From Burkholderia sp. SRS-46 (GTDB taxonomy: Bacteria > Pseudomonadota > Gammaproteobacteria > Burkholderiales > Burkholderiaceae), in assembly GCF_004343775.1 (NCBI RefSeq), contig NZ_PTXL01000005.1:310001-374000 (forward strand): 64,000 bases of DNA. The letters run 5' to 3'. The position numbers and the translations under genes are program-made. Positions 1 through 7,708 of the stretch are shown piece after piece. The notes under the pieces were generated by a model that worked only from the letters and a program-made list of their open reading frames with translations, had not been told where the DNA came from and searched no databases. The first letter of the stretch is position 1. Each line of letters begins with the position of its first letter.

Positions 1-21
1 TCCTCAGCGAGATGACCTGTA

Positions 22-1257
22 ATGAATTCCGAGCTGACTCTAGAAAAAAGCGCTTCAACCTCATTGACGCAGCTATACGTCTGGCTGTCGTTCAAGACGA
101 TCTCCGATATCAGTTCGACGATGATCATGATCGTGCTGGCGACGTACGCGCTCGAGGTCACAGGGTCCGCGGCACTGCTTGGCCTGGCGATCGCAGCGCG
201 CCTGCTCGGCGCGGTGACGGGGGGCGCCGCGGTGCCGCGTCTGAGCCGGCTGTCGCGCCGGACCATCATTTTCTCGGCGGAAGCCGGCAGTGCACTGGCG
301 ATCGGCGCGCTGGCCGTTTCGTCGCATGCGGCCGACAAGGTGCTCATCTTCTTCGTGCCGTTCTTCATCGGCTTGTTCCAGGGCATGTACCGGGTGTCCA
401 TCATGTCCGAGGTGCCGGACATGGTCGGACATGAAGGCCGGCATCGCTTCAACGCGGTCCTGAGCGCAACCGACGGCGTGTCGGTGGTCGGCGGCAGCCT
501 GATTGCATCGGTCATCACGCAGTATCTGGCCTACAAGAACGTGTTCCTGATCGATTCGATCACGTTTGCGGTTTCCGCCTTTGCGTTTCTGCTGCTGGTG
601 GGCCGCATGCCGCGCCGGCAACCACCTGCCGAGGTCAAGCACGCGTCGGCTGCAGGGGCACCGTCAGGTACGGCGCGCGCGCTGTCGGCGATCGTGACGC
701 TGGTGATCGGCGCGCGCTTCGTCGAGGCGTTCGGCTCCGGTACGCACAACGTCGGCTTTCCGATCCGGTCGCAGCTGTTCGACGCAAATCATCCCGCGTT
801 CCTGTTTGGCTGGCTGATGGCGATGTGGGGCGTGGGGCGGCTCGTTTCCGCAGCGGTGACGCCGCGTTTTCTCGAGCGCCTCGAACGGCGCGGCCGGCCG
901 CTCGAGCCGTACTTCATTGCGTTGGTGATCCTGGCTTTTGCGTGTTTCCTCGGCGTCTTCGAGGTGCCGGGGATGCTCGGCATGCTGGGTTTCGTCCTGG
1001 TGGCCGGCATCGTCGACGCCGCAACGGAGACGGTCTACTACTCGCTCCTGCAATCGACGCCGTCGGCGTCGCGCGATCGCGTGATCGGCGCATCGTACAT
1101 CGCGGAACGCGCCGGGCTCGGGCTGGGTACGCTGGCGGTCGGGTTCGTGTTTTCCCGGCTGGGAGCGGATGTCACGGCGCTGCTGTTTTACGGCGGATCC
1201 ATCGCGTTGGCCGGTGTGGCATTCCTGGGCGTCAAGAGGCGCCTCGCGCGGGGCTGA
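22..1257 (+). CDS. MFS transporter, drug/siderophore-exporter-like
   Basis: A 411-residue polytopic membrane protein. Hydrophobic segments alternate with short basic loops across its length, for example near residues 25-60, 75-115, 150-200, 220-245, 295-345 and 365-405. This fits the 12-helix major facilitator fold, and the pattern is closest to the MFS_3 (EntS-like) exporters, which are proton-driven inner-membrane efflux proteins. The start at 22 is the first ATG in the window and is followed at once by a polar N-terminal tail, so the start is likely but upstream context is cut off. The substrate cannot be read from the sequence. The following gene is in the same direction but about 165 bases away, so co-transcription is uncertain. 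Confidence 0.8.
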   Translation: MNSELTLEKSASTSLTQLYVWLSFKTISDISSTMIMIVLATYALEVTGSAALLGLAIAARLLGAVTGGAAVPRLSRLSRRTIIFSAEAGSALAIGALAVSSHAADKVLIFFVPFFIGLFQGMYRVSIMSEVPDMVGHEGRHRFNAVLSATDGVSVVGGSLIASVITQYLAYKNVFLIDSITFAVSAFAFLLLVGRMPRRQPPAEVKHASAAGAPSGTARALSAIVTLVIGARFVEAFGSGTHNVGFPIRSQLFDANHPAFLFGWLMAMWGVGRLVSAAVTPRFLERLERRGRPLEPYFIALVILAFACFLGVFEVPGMLGMLGFVLVAGIVDAATETVYYSLLQSTPSASRDRVIGASYIAERAGLGLGTLAVGFVFSRLGADVTALLFYGGSIALAGVAFLGVKRRLARG

Positions 1258-1422
1258 GCGGGAAAGGGGTTGCTGCGAGGCGTCGCCGACGCGCCAGTGC
1301 GCGCCGCAAGCGTGATATCAATGTTGTTGCGGTGAAGGCGATTCACGACCCGCATGCAATGGGCACGATGAATGAGCGGCGTGGCCTCGGCATGCGCAAT
1401 TCGTTCAAGGAGAAGAGCGGTG

Positions 1423-2112
1423 ATGAAGATCGATATCTGGTCCGATGTGATTTGCCCCTTTTGCTACATCGGCAAGCGCAAGCTGGAAGCGGCGCTGGAG
1501 CAAACCGGTCTCCACGTGGAGATCGAATGGCACAGCTTCGAGCTGAACCCGAGCGCCCCGCAGTCCTACGGGGTGCCGCTTCCCGATGTGATGAATGCGT
1601 TGTACGGAATGAGCCCCGAACGCGCCGTGGCCGTCCTGGATCACGAAGCGCATGAGGCAAGCCTCGTGGGGCTGGACTTTCTGTGGCGGATTGCCAAACC
1701 GGGCAACACGTTCAACGCGCATCGTGTGCTGCATCTGGCCAAGCATGTCGGGCTGGGAGACCAGACGAAGGAACGATTTCTTCGTGCGTACTTCACCGAG
1801 GGCAAGGATATCGGCGAGGTGCAGGTCATACGCGCGCTGGCGCTCGAGGTGGGGCTGACGGCCGAGGACGTCGACGCGGTGCTGTCTACCGACCGATTCG
1901 CCGCCGAGGTACGCGCCGACGAGCAACAAGCGGCCCGATTGGGCATTCGTGGCGTGCCCCATTTCGTGATCGATGGTCAGGCGACGATTTCCGGCGCGCG
2001 CGACGTGTCGGACTTTGTCCGGGTGTTGCAAGCACGGCAGGACGCGGCCGACGACGCAGCGCCTGATGCTGGCGCGGTGTGCAAGGACGGCGATTGCCAG
2101 GTTGCGCGATAG
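1423..2112 (+). CDS. DsbA-family thiol oxidoreductase, FrnE-like
   Basis: A 229-residue protein opening with MKIDIWSDVICPFCYIG, which carries the CPFC thioredoxin-fold redox motif close to the N-terminus. It has the long helical insertion and the cis-Pro loop (GVPHFVI near residue 180) of the DsbA/FrnE group (cytoplasmic 2-hydroxychromene-isomerase-like DsbA proteins). There is no signal peptide, so it should act in the cytosol. A second pair of cysteines, CKDGDC, lies near the C-terminus. This is a CX4C arrangement like the accessory motif described for Deinococcus FrnE. The ATG at 1423 was chosen over upstream starts because AAGGAG lies just before it and homology begins there. Likely role: thiol-disulfide handling under oxidative stress. 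Confidence 0.85.
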   Translation: MKIDIWSDVICPFCYIGKRKLEAALEQTGLHVEIEWHSFELNPSAPQSYGVPLPDVMNALYGMSPERAVAVLDHEAHEASLVGLDFLWRIAKPGNTFNAHRVLHLAKHVGLGDQTKERFLRAYFTEGKDIGEVQVIRALALEVGLTAEDVDAVLSTDRFAAEVRADEQQAARLGIRGVPHFVIDGQATISGARDVSDFVRVLQARQDAADDAAPDAGAVCKDGDCQVAR

Positions 2113-2223
2113 GTACGTCGTCGACCCGCAGGGCGAAGGCCCGGGGCGCCGTGTCGAGATCGGCGCATCATGTCGTCGCGCTTCTCGCACCTCGACACGC
2201 CGGCCTCGCCTCGGGAATCCCTT

Positions 2224-2979
2224 TCAGCAGCAGTAGAATCCGCCCGGATGCGGCAACAGCGCATCGAAAAAGGCCTCCAGGAAACCCGGTTTCGGTGGCG
2301 GCGGAACCGCGGTCAGCCGGATTGGCTTTTCATCGTTTCCGCACCCTTCGAATTGCCACTTTTCCGGGGCGAGCGGTTCCCTGAATGAAACGCCGGGTGT
2401 GGTGTAGTGCGCCATCTCGCCCTTCTTGCACCATTCACCGTTTATTTTTTGGTCTCTGGAGAGCTCCACGTATCCGTAGTTATGGAAATTCGTGTCGTTG
2501 TAGCCATTCGGGACCAGCGCAATAAACTCGATGCCCTGGGCGGTGACCGGGCGAGAAAATCGGGCGGCGCAAAGCTCATCCGTCGGATTGCCGGCGGTCA
2601 AATGATCGACGGGGCCGTAGTCGTATCCAAGGCACTCCACGATCGATCCGGCCGGGATCGATAGTCCATGATAGTCAATGTCGGTCTTCATCAAAACCGA
2701 ATCGTTTCCGGTGTATTGAACCTTGAACCGATAGTCGTTCATCAGGACTTCGCTTCTTTTTTCGATCTTGTGAATGAAGGCTGCATCGAAGCAAATCAGG
2801 ATGCATGCGGTCAGCCACCAGTATTTCCTTTTCGAGCGGAGCATTTCGCGGTTCTTCGGCGTGGATGCCTTGAACGCGAAGCAGGACAGCCAGATCAGGG
2901 TTCCGGCGACGGCGATCCACGGCGTTAAAAGATCGATGAGGCCGATGGTAATGAAGGGCAGAAGGAAGAAAATTTCCAC
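2224..2979 (-). CDS. hypothetical membrane-anchored protein
   Basis: A 251-residue protein of unrecognised family. The N-terminus has three hydrophobic stretches (about residues 1-18, 20-36 and 52-68). These are followed by a long, mainly polar domain with scattered cysteines and a Pro-rich tail (VPPPPKPGF). A few membrane helices plus an exported or cytosolic domain is the simplest reading. Codon choice is clearly more AT-rich than in the flanking genes, suggesting a transferred or fast-evolving orphan. It stands alone, convergent with the FrnE-like gene and divergent from the threonine-attenuated synthetase unit. No catalytic motif is visible. An immunity-type or envelope protein is possible, but nothing specific supports either. 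Confidence 0.6.
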   Translation of the reverse strand: MEIFFLLPFITIGLIDLLTPWIAVAGTLIWLSCFAFKASTPKNREMLRSKRKYWWLTACILICFDAAFIHKIEKRSEVLMNDYRFKVQYTGNDSVLMKTDIDYHGLSIPAGSIVECLGYDYGPVDHLTAGNPTDELCAARFSRPVTAQGIEFIALVPNGYNDTNFHNYGYVELSRDQKINGEWCKKGEMAHYTTPGVSFREPLAPEKWQFEGCGNDEKPIRLTAVPPPPKPGFLEAFFDALLPHPGGFYCC

Positions 2980-3143
2980 GGAAGCGAGGCTCGCTCATGC
3001 ATTGTATCGACGTCAATGTCCGCCAAAGGTTCGTTTGACGGGCACGTTCCTGCCACGATGCTAGCACCGCGAGATGATGCAAGTGCCAACCGGGCGCATT
3101 ACTCGAATGCCGTGCTGCCTTGTATTTAAATTGGCGAGCGTGA

Positions 3144-3172
3144 TTGACAGCCGATAACGGGTTCGTTAGATT
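3144..3172 (+). promoter_or_regulatory. sigma-70 promoter of the threonine attenuation unit
   Basis: TTGACA (3144-3149), a perfect -35 hexamer, is separated by 17 bases from TAGATT (3167-3172), a good -10. The expected transcription start is about 3179, which is the A of the leader-peptide ATG. The leader transcript may therefore begin at, or within a base or two of, the AUG. Confidence 0.75.
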
Positions 3173-3178
3173 CATCGC

Positions 3179-3256
3179 ATGAACGCACTTTTCATCACGA
3201 CCACGACCACCACCACGACCGCCAATGGCGGGCGGGGAGGAGGTTGCGCGTCTTAG
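3179..3256 (+). CDS. threonine leader peptide (attenuator peptide)
   Basis: A 25-codon open frame starting MNALFI, followed by eight consecutive threonine codons (3197-3220) and a Gly-rich end (ANGGRGGGCAS). It closely parallels the composition of E. coli ThrL, which also has a Thr-rich run followed by GNGAG. No Shine-Dalgarno sequence precedes the ATG, and the promoter places the RNA start near it, so translation is probably leaderless. Ribosome stalling on the Thr run when charged tRNA-Thr is scarce would leave GGCGGGG (3231-3237) free to pair with CCCCGCC (3281-3287) in the terminator's 5' arm. That is classic ribosome-mediated attenuation. The product itself is expected to be non-functional. 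Confidence 0.85.
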   Translation: MNALFITTTTTTTTANGGRGGGCAS

Positions 3257-3277
3257 GTCAGTGCGTCGACCATCCCC

Positions 3278-3308
3278 AAGCCCCGCCGGAAACGGACGGG
3301 GCTTTTTT
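3278..3308 (+). terminator. attenuator (intrinsic terminator) before the ThrRS-like gene
   Basis: The arm AAGCCCCG (3278-3285) pairs with CGGGGCTT (3297-3304), followed by a run of six T (3303-3308). It lies between the Thr leader peptide and the synthetase gene. Its 5' arm overlaps CCCCGCC, which can instead pair with GGCGGGG in the leader coding region. The two structures are mutually exclusive, as attenuation requires. Confidence 0.85.
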
Positions 3309-3350
3309 CATGCTTCGTTCGGCCGGCACCGAACGTCAGCGGAGAACGTG

Positions 3351-4571
3351 ATGGATGATTTCGACCACCGAGTGCTCGGCAACAGACTCGACTTGTTTCA
3401 CCAGCAGGATGAAAGCCCGGGCGCAATTTTCTGGCATCCGCGCGGCATGGCCCTCTTTCGCGTCGTCGAGGAAACCATCCGTACCCGGATGCGGCAAGCC
3501 GGGTTTGCCGAAGTGCGGACGCCCCAAATCGTTTCGCGCGGCCTTTGGGAACAGAGCGGCCACTGGGAGAAGTTCGGGCCAAACATGTTCTCGCTCGACA
3601 GCGATGGCCAGCCGTACTGCCTCAAGCCGATGAGTTGCCCGTGCCATGTGCAGGTCTTCAAGAAAGGCGTTCGTTCGTACCGTGATCTACCGGTTCGATA
3701 TTCGGAATTCGGCGCTGTCCACCGGGCCGAGCCGTCGGGCGCGCTGCATGGCCTCATGCGTGCCCGCGCGTTCACGCAGGACGACGCGCACGTGCTTTGC
3801 ACGCCGGATCAGGTCGAGGTCGAAGTCGCACGATTCTGTGTGCTGCTGAAAGCGATCTATGCGGATTTCGGGTTTGACGGATTCGACGTGGCCTTGTCGA
3901 CGCGGCCGGCGGTGCGCGCGGGCGACGACGCGGTGTGGGATCGCTCGGAAGCGATGCTGGCGTCCGCTGCACGCGCGGCCGGCCTGCATTTCGCCATCCA
4001 GGCAGGAGAGGGCGCATTTTACGGGCCCAAACTCGAATTTCATTTGCTCGACCGTCAGGGGCGGACGTGGCAGTGCGGGACGATCCAGCTCGACTTCGTG
4101 CTGCCGGAGCGGCTCGGTGCGACGTACGTCACGGAGCGCGGTGACCGCGCCGCGCCCGTCATGCTGCATCACGCGGTGCTCGGGAGCGTCGAGCGGTTCA
4201 TCGGCATTCTTCTCGAACACTATGAAGGGTGGTTGCCGACGTGGCTGGCGCCCGACCAGATCGTCGTTGCGAACATCGGGCCGGAGGAGCGTGCGTTTGC
4301 GGACCACGCGGCGTTCGCCTTCGAGGAGATCGGCTGCCGTGTGCTGCGAGATTTCCGCGCCGAGCGCTTGCCGCGCAAGATTTTCGACGCGCGGGAACGG
4401 GCCGCGCCGATCGTCGCGGTGGCCGGACGCAGGGAAGCGCAGGCCGGCGAGGTGTCGCTGCGCATGAGAAACGGGGAGCAGCACGTGCTGACGATCGGCG
4501 ACGCGCTGGCTTACCTGAAGCAGCATGCGCGTGCGCCGTCCGCGACGCAGGCGATTCGATTGAAGGCCTGA
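3351..4571 (+). CDS. stand-alone threonyl-tRNA synthetase catalytic/anticodon protein
   Basis: A 406-residue class II aminoacyl-tRNA synthetase. The catalytic domain is threonyl-specific. The three zinc ligands are kept at C96 (in SCPCH), H147 (DDAHVLC) and H273 (MLHHAVLGS). Motif 2 Arg is R125 (HRAEPSG), motif 3 is LGSVERFIG (R282), and the active-site loop GAFYGPK is intact. An anticodon-binding domain follows (about 300-395). The TGS and editing domains of ordinary ThrRS (about 640 residues) are absent, so mis-charged Ser-tRNA could not be cleared in cis. The usual CPGH glycine is Cys98. The start at 3351 matches where homology begins; a longer in-frame start would run through the attenuator. 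Expression is probably gated by the upstream Thr leader. The role may be a reserve or inhibitor-tolerant synthetase (inference). Confidence 0.9.
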   Translation: MDDFDHRVLGNRLDLFHQQDESPGAIFWHPRGMALFRVVEETIRTRMRQAGFAEVRTPQIVSRGLWEQSGHWEKFGPNMFSLDSDGQPYCLKPMSCPCHVQVFKKGVRSYRDLPVRYSEFGAVHRAEPSGALHGLMRARAFTQDDAHVLCTPDQVEVEVARFCVLLKAIYADFGFDGFDVALSTRPAVRAGDDAVWDRSEAMLASAARAAGLHFAIQAGEGAFYGPKLEFHLLDRQGRTWQCGTIQLDFVLPERLGATYVTERGDRAAPVMLHHAVLGSVERFIGILLEHYEGWLPTWLAPDQIVVANIGPEERAFADHAAFAFEEIGCRVLRDFRAERLPRKIFDARERAAPIVAVAGRREAQAGEVSLRMRNGEQHVLTIGDALAYLKQHARAPSATQAIRLKA

Positions 4572-4775
4572 TCCGGCTGCGTGGCCCGATTCGGGCCGCG
4601 CAAGCGGATCACGACGGATCGCGAGCGGGATGTTCGAGCATCGGTCTTGTCGTTGCGTTGTTCGGCACGTCGGACGCGTTGGGCCGGCTCGACGAAAAAT
4701 GGTCGTCCGGTTTTCGGTTGTGAAGCGATGACCCGCACACCCATACTTGCACCATGTTCAAGCGAGGAGCGACTC

Positions 4776-5552
4776 ATGAATTTTGCCCGTATGCATCAAC
4801 AAGCCGAACCGCTGTTGCTCGCCAACGTCTGGGATGCCGCCAGCGCCCGTGCCGCGCAAGCGGCGGGCTATGCCGCGCTCGGCACGTCCAGCGCGGCCAT
4901 TGCCGATTCGTTGGGCTATGCCGACGGCGAGGGCGTGAGCTTCGCGGAGCTGAAAGCCCTGGTTGCGCGCGTGCGAGCGGTATCCGATCTGCCGCTGTCG
5001 GTGGACGTGGAAGCCGGCTACGGCGAGACGGCCGGGAAGGTGGTGGCCAATTTGCGCGAGCTGGCCGCATTGGGCGTGGCGGGCGTCAATCTGGAGGACA
5101 GCGTGGTGCGCAATGGCGCGCGCGCGTTGTCGGACGCGGAGACGTTCGCGCAGCGCCTGCGCGACATCCGTGCCGGCCTGCAAGCGGCCGGCGTGGCGAT
5201 GTTTCTCAACGTGCGCACCGATCCTTTCCTGCTGGGCCTGGGGACGCACGCCCGTACGGAGACCATCGCCCGCGGCCGGCGGTATGCCGACAGCGGAGCC
5301 GATGGCCTGTTCGTGCCGTGCGTGACCGACGAGGCCGATATCGTCGCGATCGTGGCCGACGTCTCCTTGCCGCTGAACGTGATGTGCATGCCGGATTTGC
5401 CGCCGTTCGAGCGCCTGGCCGCGCTGGGCGTGAAGCGCATCAGCATGGGCAACTTCCTGCACCAGCGGGTTCAGCAAAGCCTGCAGCACCTGTTTGCCGC
5501 CGTTCGCAGCGCACGCTCCTTTCAGCCGGTGTTCGATCATGCGGGTCACTGA
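4776..5552 (+). CDS. isocitrate lyase/PEP mutase-family enzyme
   Basis: A 258-residue TIM-barrel protein of the isocitrate lyase/phosphoenolpyruvate mutase superfamily. Family hallmarks visible are the N-terminal NVWDAASARAA segment, the strand-loop LSVDVEAGYGET with the conserved metal-site region, GVNLEDS, and NVRTDPFL. There is no Cys-containing lyase loop, so it belongs to the short cytosolic branch that includes oxaloacetate decarboxylase- and 2,3-dimethylmalate-lyase-like members, not isocitrate lyase itself. The ATG at 4776 was chosen because GAGGAG precedes it and the upstream in-frame extension looks non-coding. Its end overlaps the start of ada by 14 bases, so the two are probably co-transcribed. 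Confidence 0.8.
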   Translation: MNFARMHQQAEPLLLANVWDAASARAAQAAGYAALGTSSAAIADSLGYADGEGVSFAELKALVARVRAVSDLPLSVDVEAGYGETAGKVVANLRELAALGVAGVNLEDSVVRNGARALSDAETFAQRLRDIRAGLQAAGVAMFLNVRTDPFLLGLGTHARTETIARGRRYADSGADGLFVPCVTDEADIVAIVADVSLPLNVMCMPDLPPFERLAALGVKRISMGNFLHQRVQQSLQHLFAAVRSARSFQPVFDHAGH

Positions 5553-6606
5553 CGCCCGGCAAATCGATGCCTTCTACCGCGCGCTGGTCGAGCGCGCGGC
5601 CGATCACGTGGGCATCTTCTACGTCGGCGTGAAGACCACCGGCGTGTTCTGCATCGCCACCTGCCGGGCGCGCAAGCCCAAGCGCGAGAACGTGGTGTTC
5701 TACACCGATCTCAAGGAAGCGCTCGATGCCGGCTACCGGCCCTGCAAGGTGTGCAAGCCGACCGAGAATGCGCATGCCGCCCCGCCCGAGGTGGCCGAGG
5801 CCGTCGACTGGGTGCGCCGGCATCCGAAGGAACGCCTGAGCGACGATCGCCTCAGGCAGCGCGGTTCGAGCCCGGAGCGCATCCGGCGCTGGTTCCAGCA
5901 GCACTACGGGATGAGCTTCCAGGCGTTTCAGCGTTCGTTGCGCATCAACACGGCACTGGAAGAACTGAAGACGGGGCGGCGCGCGTCCGATGTCGCATTC
6001 GACAGCGGCTACGACTCGCTCAGCGGCTTCGGCTACACCTGCAAGAAACTGACGGGCGGCGCGCCGACCGCGGCGGCTCACGTCATTCTCATTCATCGCT
6101 TTACGACGCCGCTGGGGCCGATGTTCGTGTGCGCCACCGAGCGAGGCGTCTGCCTGCTGGAGTTCGTCGACCGCCGGATGCTGGAGACCGAATTCCAGGA
6201 TCTGCAAAGGCGCGCGCGGGCACGCATCCTGGCCGGGGAAAACCGCCACACGCGCCAGGCCGAGCGCGAACTCGGCGAATACTTCGCGGGCACGCGGCTT
6301 CGGTTCGACGTGGCGCTCGATACGCCCGGCAGCGCGTTCCAGCAATCCGTGTGGCAGGCGTTGCAGGCCATTCCTTATGGCAGCACGGCGAGCTACAGCG
6401 AACAGGCCGACAAGCTCGGCAAGCCGCAGGCGGTGCGAGCGGTGGCCGGCGCGAACGGCGCCAACCGGGTGGCCATCGTCATACCGTGCCACCGCGTGCT
6501 GGGGAAGGACGGGACGTTGACCGGCTATGGCGGCGGCCTGGCGCGCAAGCAGTGGTTGCTGGAGCATGAGCAGCGGTATCGCGCCGTTCAGGCGGCGAGG
6601 GATTGA
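5539..6606 (+). CDS. ada: Ada: DNA methyl-repair protein and transcriptional activator
   Basis: A 355-residue bifunctional protein. The N-terminal zinc domain has cysteines at 38, 42, 69 and 72, the same positions as in E. coli Ada, where C38 takes methyl groups from phosphotriesters. A middle AraC-type helix-turn-helix (about 85-170) lets the methylated protein activate its regulon. The C-terminal O6-methylguanine methyltransferase domain has the suicide motif IPCHRV (Cys near 317). The chosen start, 5539, lies inside the end of the preceding gene and gives the canonical Ada length. A start further upstream would add residues with no counterpart in the family. Confidence 0.95.
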   Translation: MRVTDARQIDAFYRALVERAADHVGIFYVGVKTTGVFCIATCRARKPKRENVVFYTDLKEALDAGYRPCKVCKPTENAHAAPPEVAEAVDWVRRHPKERLSDDRLRQRGSSPERIRRWFQQHYGMSFQAFQRSLRINTALEELKTGRRASDVAFDSGYDSLSGFGYTCKKLTGGAPTAAAHVILIHRFTTPLGPMFVCATERGVCLLEFVDRRMLETEFQDLQRRARARILAGENRHTRQAERELGEYFAGTRLRFDVALDTPGSAFQQSVWQALQAIPYGSTASYSEQADKLGKPQAVRAVAGANGANRVAIVIPCHRVLGKDGTLTGYGGGLARKQWLLEHEQRYRAVQAARD

Positions 6607-7141
6607 ATGATCCATCCGGCCGAATGATTCGGAGTGCTTCCTCTCGTGCGGAAGATTGAGCCACGCCCGGCGGAGCCAGCGCGCCAGATATCAACACACG
6701 ACGTGTAGAGAATTGTCGTGACTGTATCCATTCGTTCCGTGGGGCGTGTGCTTTGCGCGTCAGCCGGCGCACGGGCGTCGGGCCATTCGATGCAGCGTAG
6801 CCGCGCATCGGGACGCCCTTTCGACACGATCCGGTCAACAGCCGCGTCGTCAAAGGTCGACGGCGAGACGTCGCCGCGAATGCAAGCTTCGCGCGCGCGA
6901 GGCTGTGCATTCCGCCGGAATCTTGCATGCATTCCAACGTAATCCCGCTTTCTCCGCATGCAACATCGTGTTACACGCCGAAGCGGCGCGCGCCGGGGCC
7001 GGTGCTATTCTCCGCCGCAAGCTCAATGTAAGGGATGCGTTCGGCACTCGGAACCATGCTCGGACCGGTGCCGATCGATTCAATCGCGATCCCGGAGCGC
7101 CCCCTCGATAACAAGGTTGTGGAACAAGGAAGAACACGCGC
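6607..7141. other. intergenic region, no gene seen
   Basis: About 535 bases between ada and the glycine-zipper gene. Short open frames on both strands have no family resemblance and skewed Arg/Ala-rich composition typical of non-coding high-GC DNA. The right end must hold the promoter of the glycine-zipper gene, with AAGGAAG as its ribosome site. Confidence 0.5.
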
Positions 7142-7606
7142 ATGTGGAAGAAGTTCGCCTCTACCCTCATCGTCGCGCTGGCTGGCGCGACTGCGCTGCC
7201 GGCGGCAGCCGACGGTTGGGATAACGCCGTCGGCGGCGCGCTCGGCGGTGTCGCGGGCGCGGCGGTCGGCGACGCGCTCGGCGGCCGCACCGGCGCGGTG
7301 ATCGGCGGTGCGATCGGCGGTGGCGCCGGCGGCGCGGTGTCGTCATCGCGCGACGAGCGTACCGGCGCGATCATCGGCGGCGCGCTCGGCGGCGGCGCGG
7401 GCACCGCGGCAGGCCAGGCGATGGGCGGCCGCGGCGGCGGCCTTCTCGGTGCGGCGGTCGGCGGCGGCGGCGGCGCGGCGCTTGGCGGCAACCTTGGGCG
7501 CAACGCGAACAATCGCGACCGCGAACGCAGTTACGATCGCGACAACGCTCGCTGGGAGCGGCGCCACAAGCATCACCGCCGTCATTACGACGACTACGAT
7601 TACTAA
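7142..7606 (+). CDS. glycine-zipper envelope protein
   Basis: A 154-residue secreted or envelope protein. It starts with a clear signal peptide (MWKKFASTLIVALAGATALPAAADG). Repeated GxxxG-type glycine zippers (GGALGG, GAVIGGAIGGG, GAIIGGALGGG) follow over about residues 28-120, and then a basic, His/Arg/Tyr-rich tail ending in YDDYDY. Such zippers pack tightly in membranes and occur in SlyB/YMGG-like outer-membrane or stress proteins. There is no lipobox cysteine, so it is probably not a lipoprotein. It stands alone, with a good Shine-Dalgarno AAGGAAG. Exact role unknown. Confidence 0.8.
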   Translation: MWKKFASTLIVALAGATALPAAADGWDNAVGGALGGVAGAAVGDALGGRTGAVIGGAIGGGAGGAVSSSRDERTGAIIGGALGGGAGTAAGQAMGGRGGGLLGAAVGGGGGAALGGNLGRNANNRDRERSYDRDNARWERRHKHHRRHYDDYDY

Positions 7607-7708
7607 TCGCTACCGACCCGACGCGGTGCACGCGTCGGCGCGGATTGACGAGGGACTGCGCGCTGGCTTCGCCAACGGCACCCTCAACACCCGATCGACA
7701 CCGCAGCC

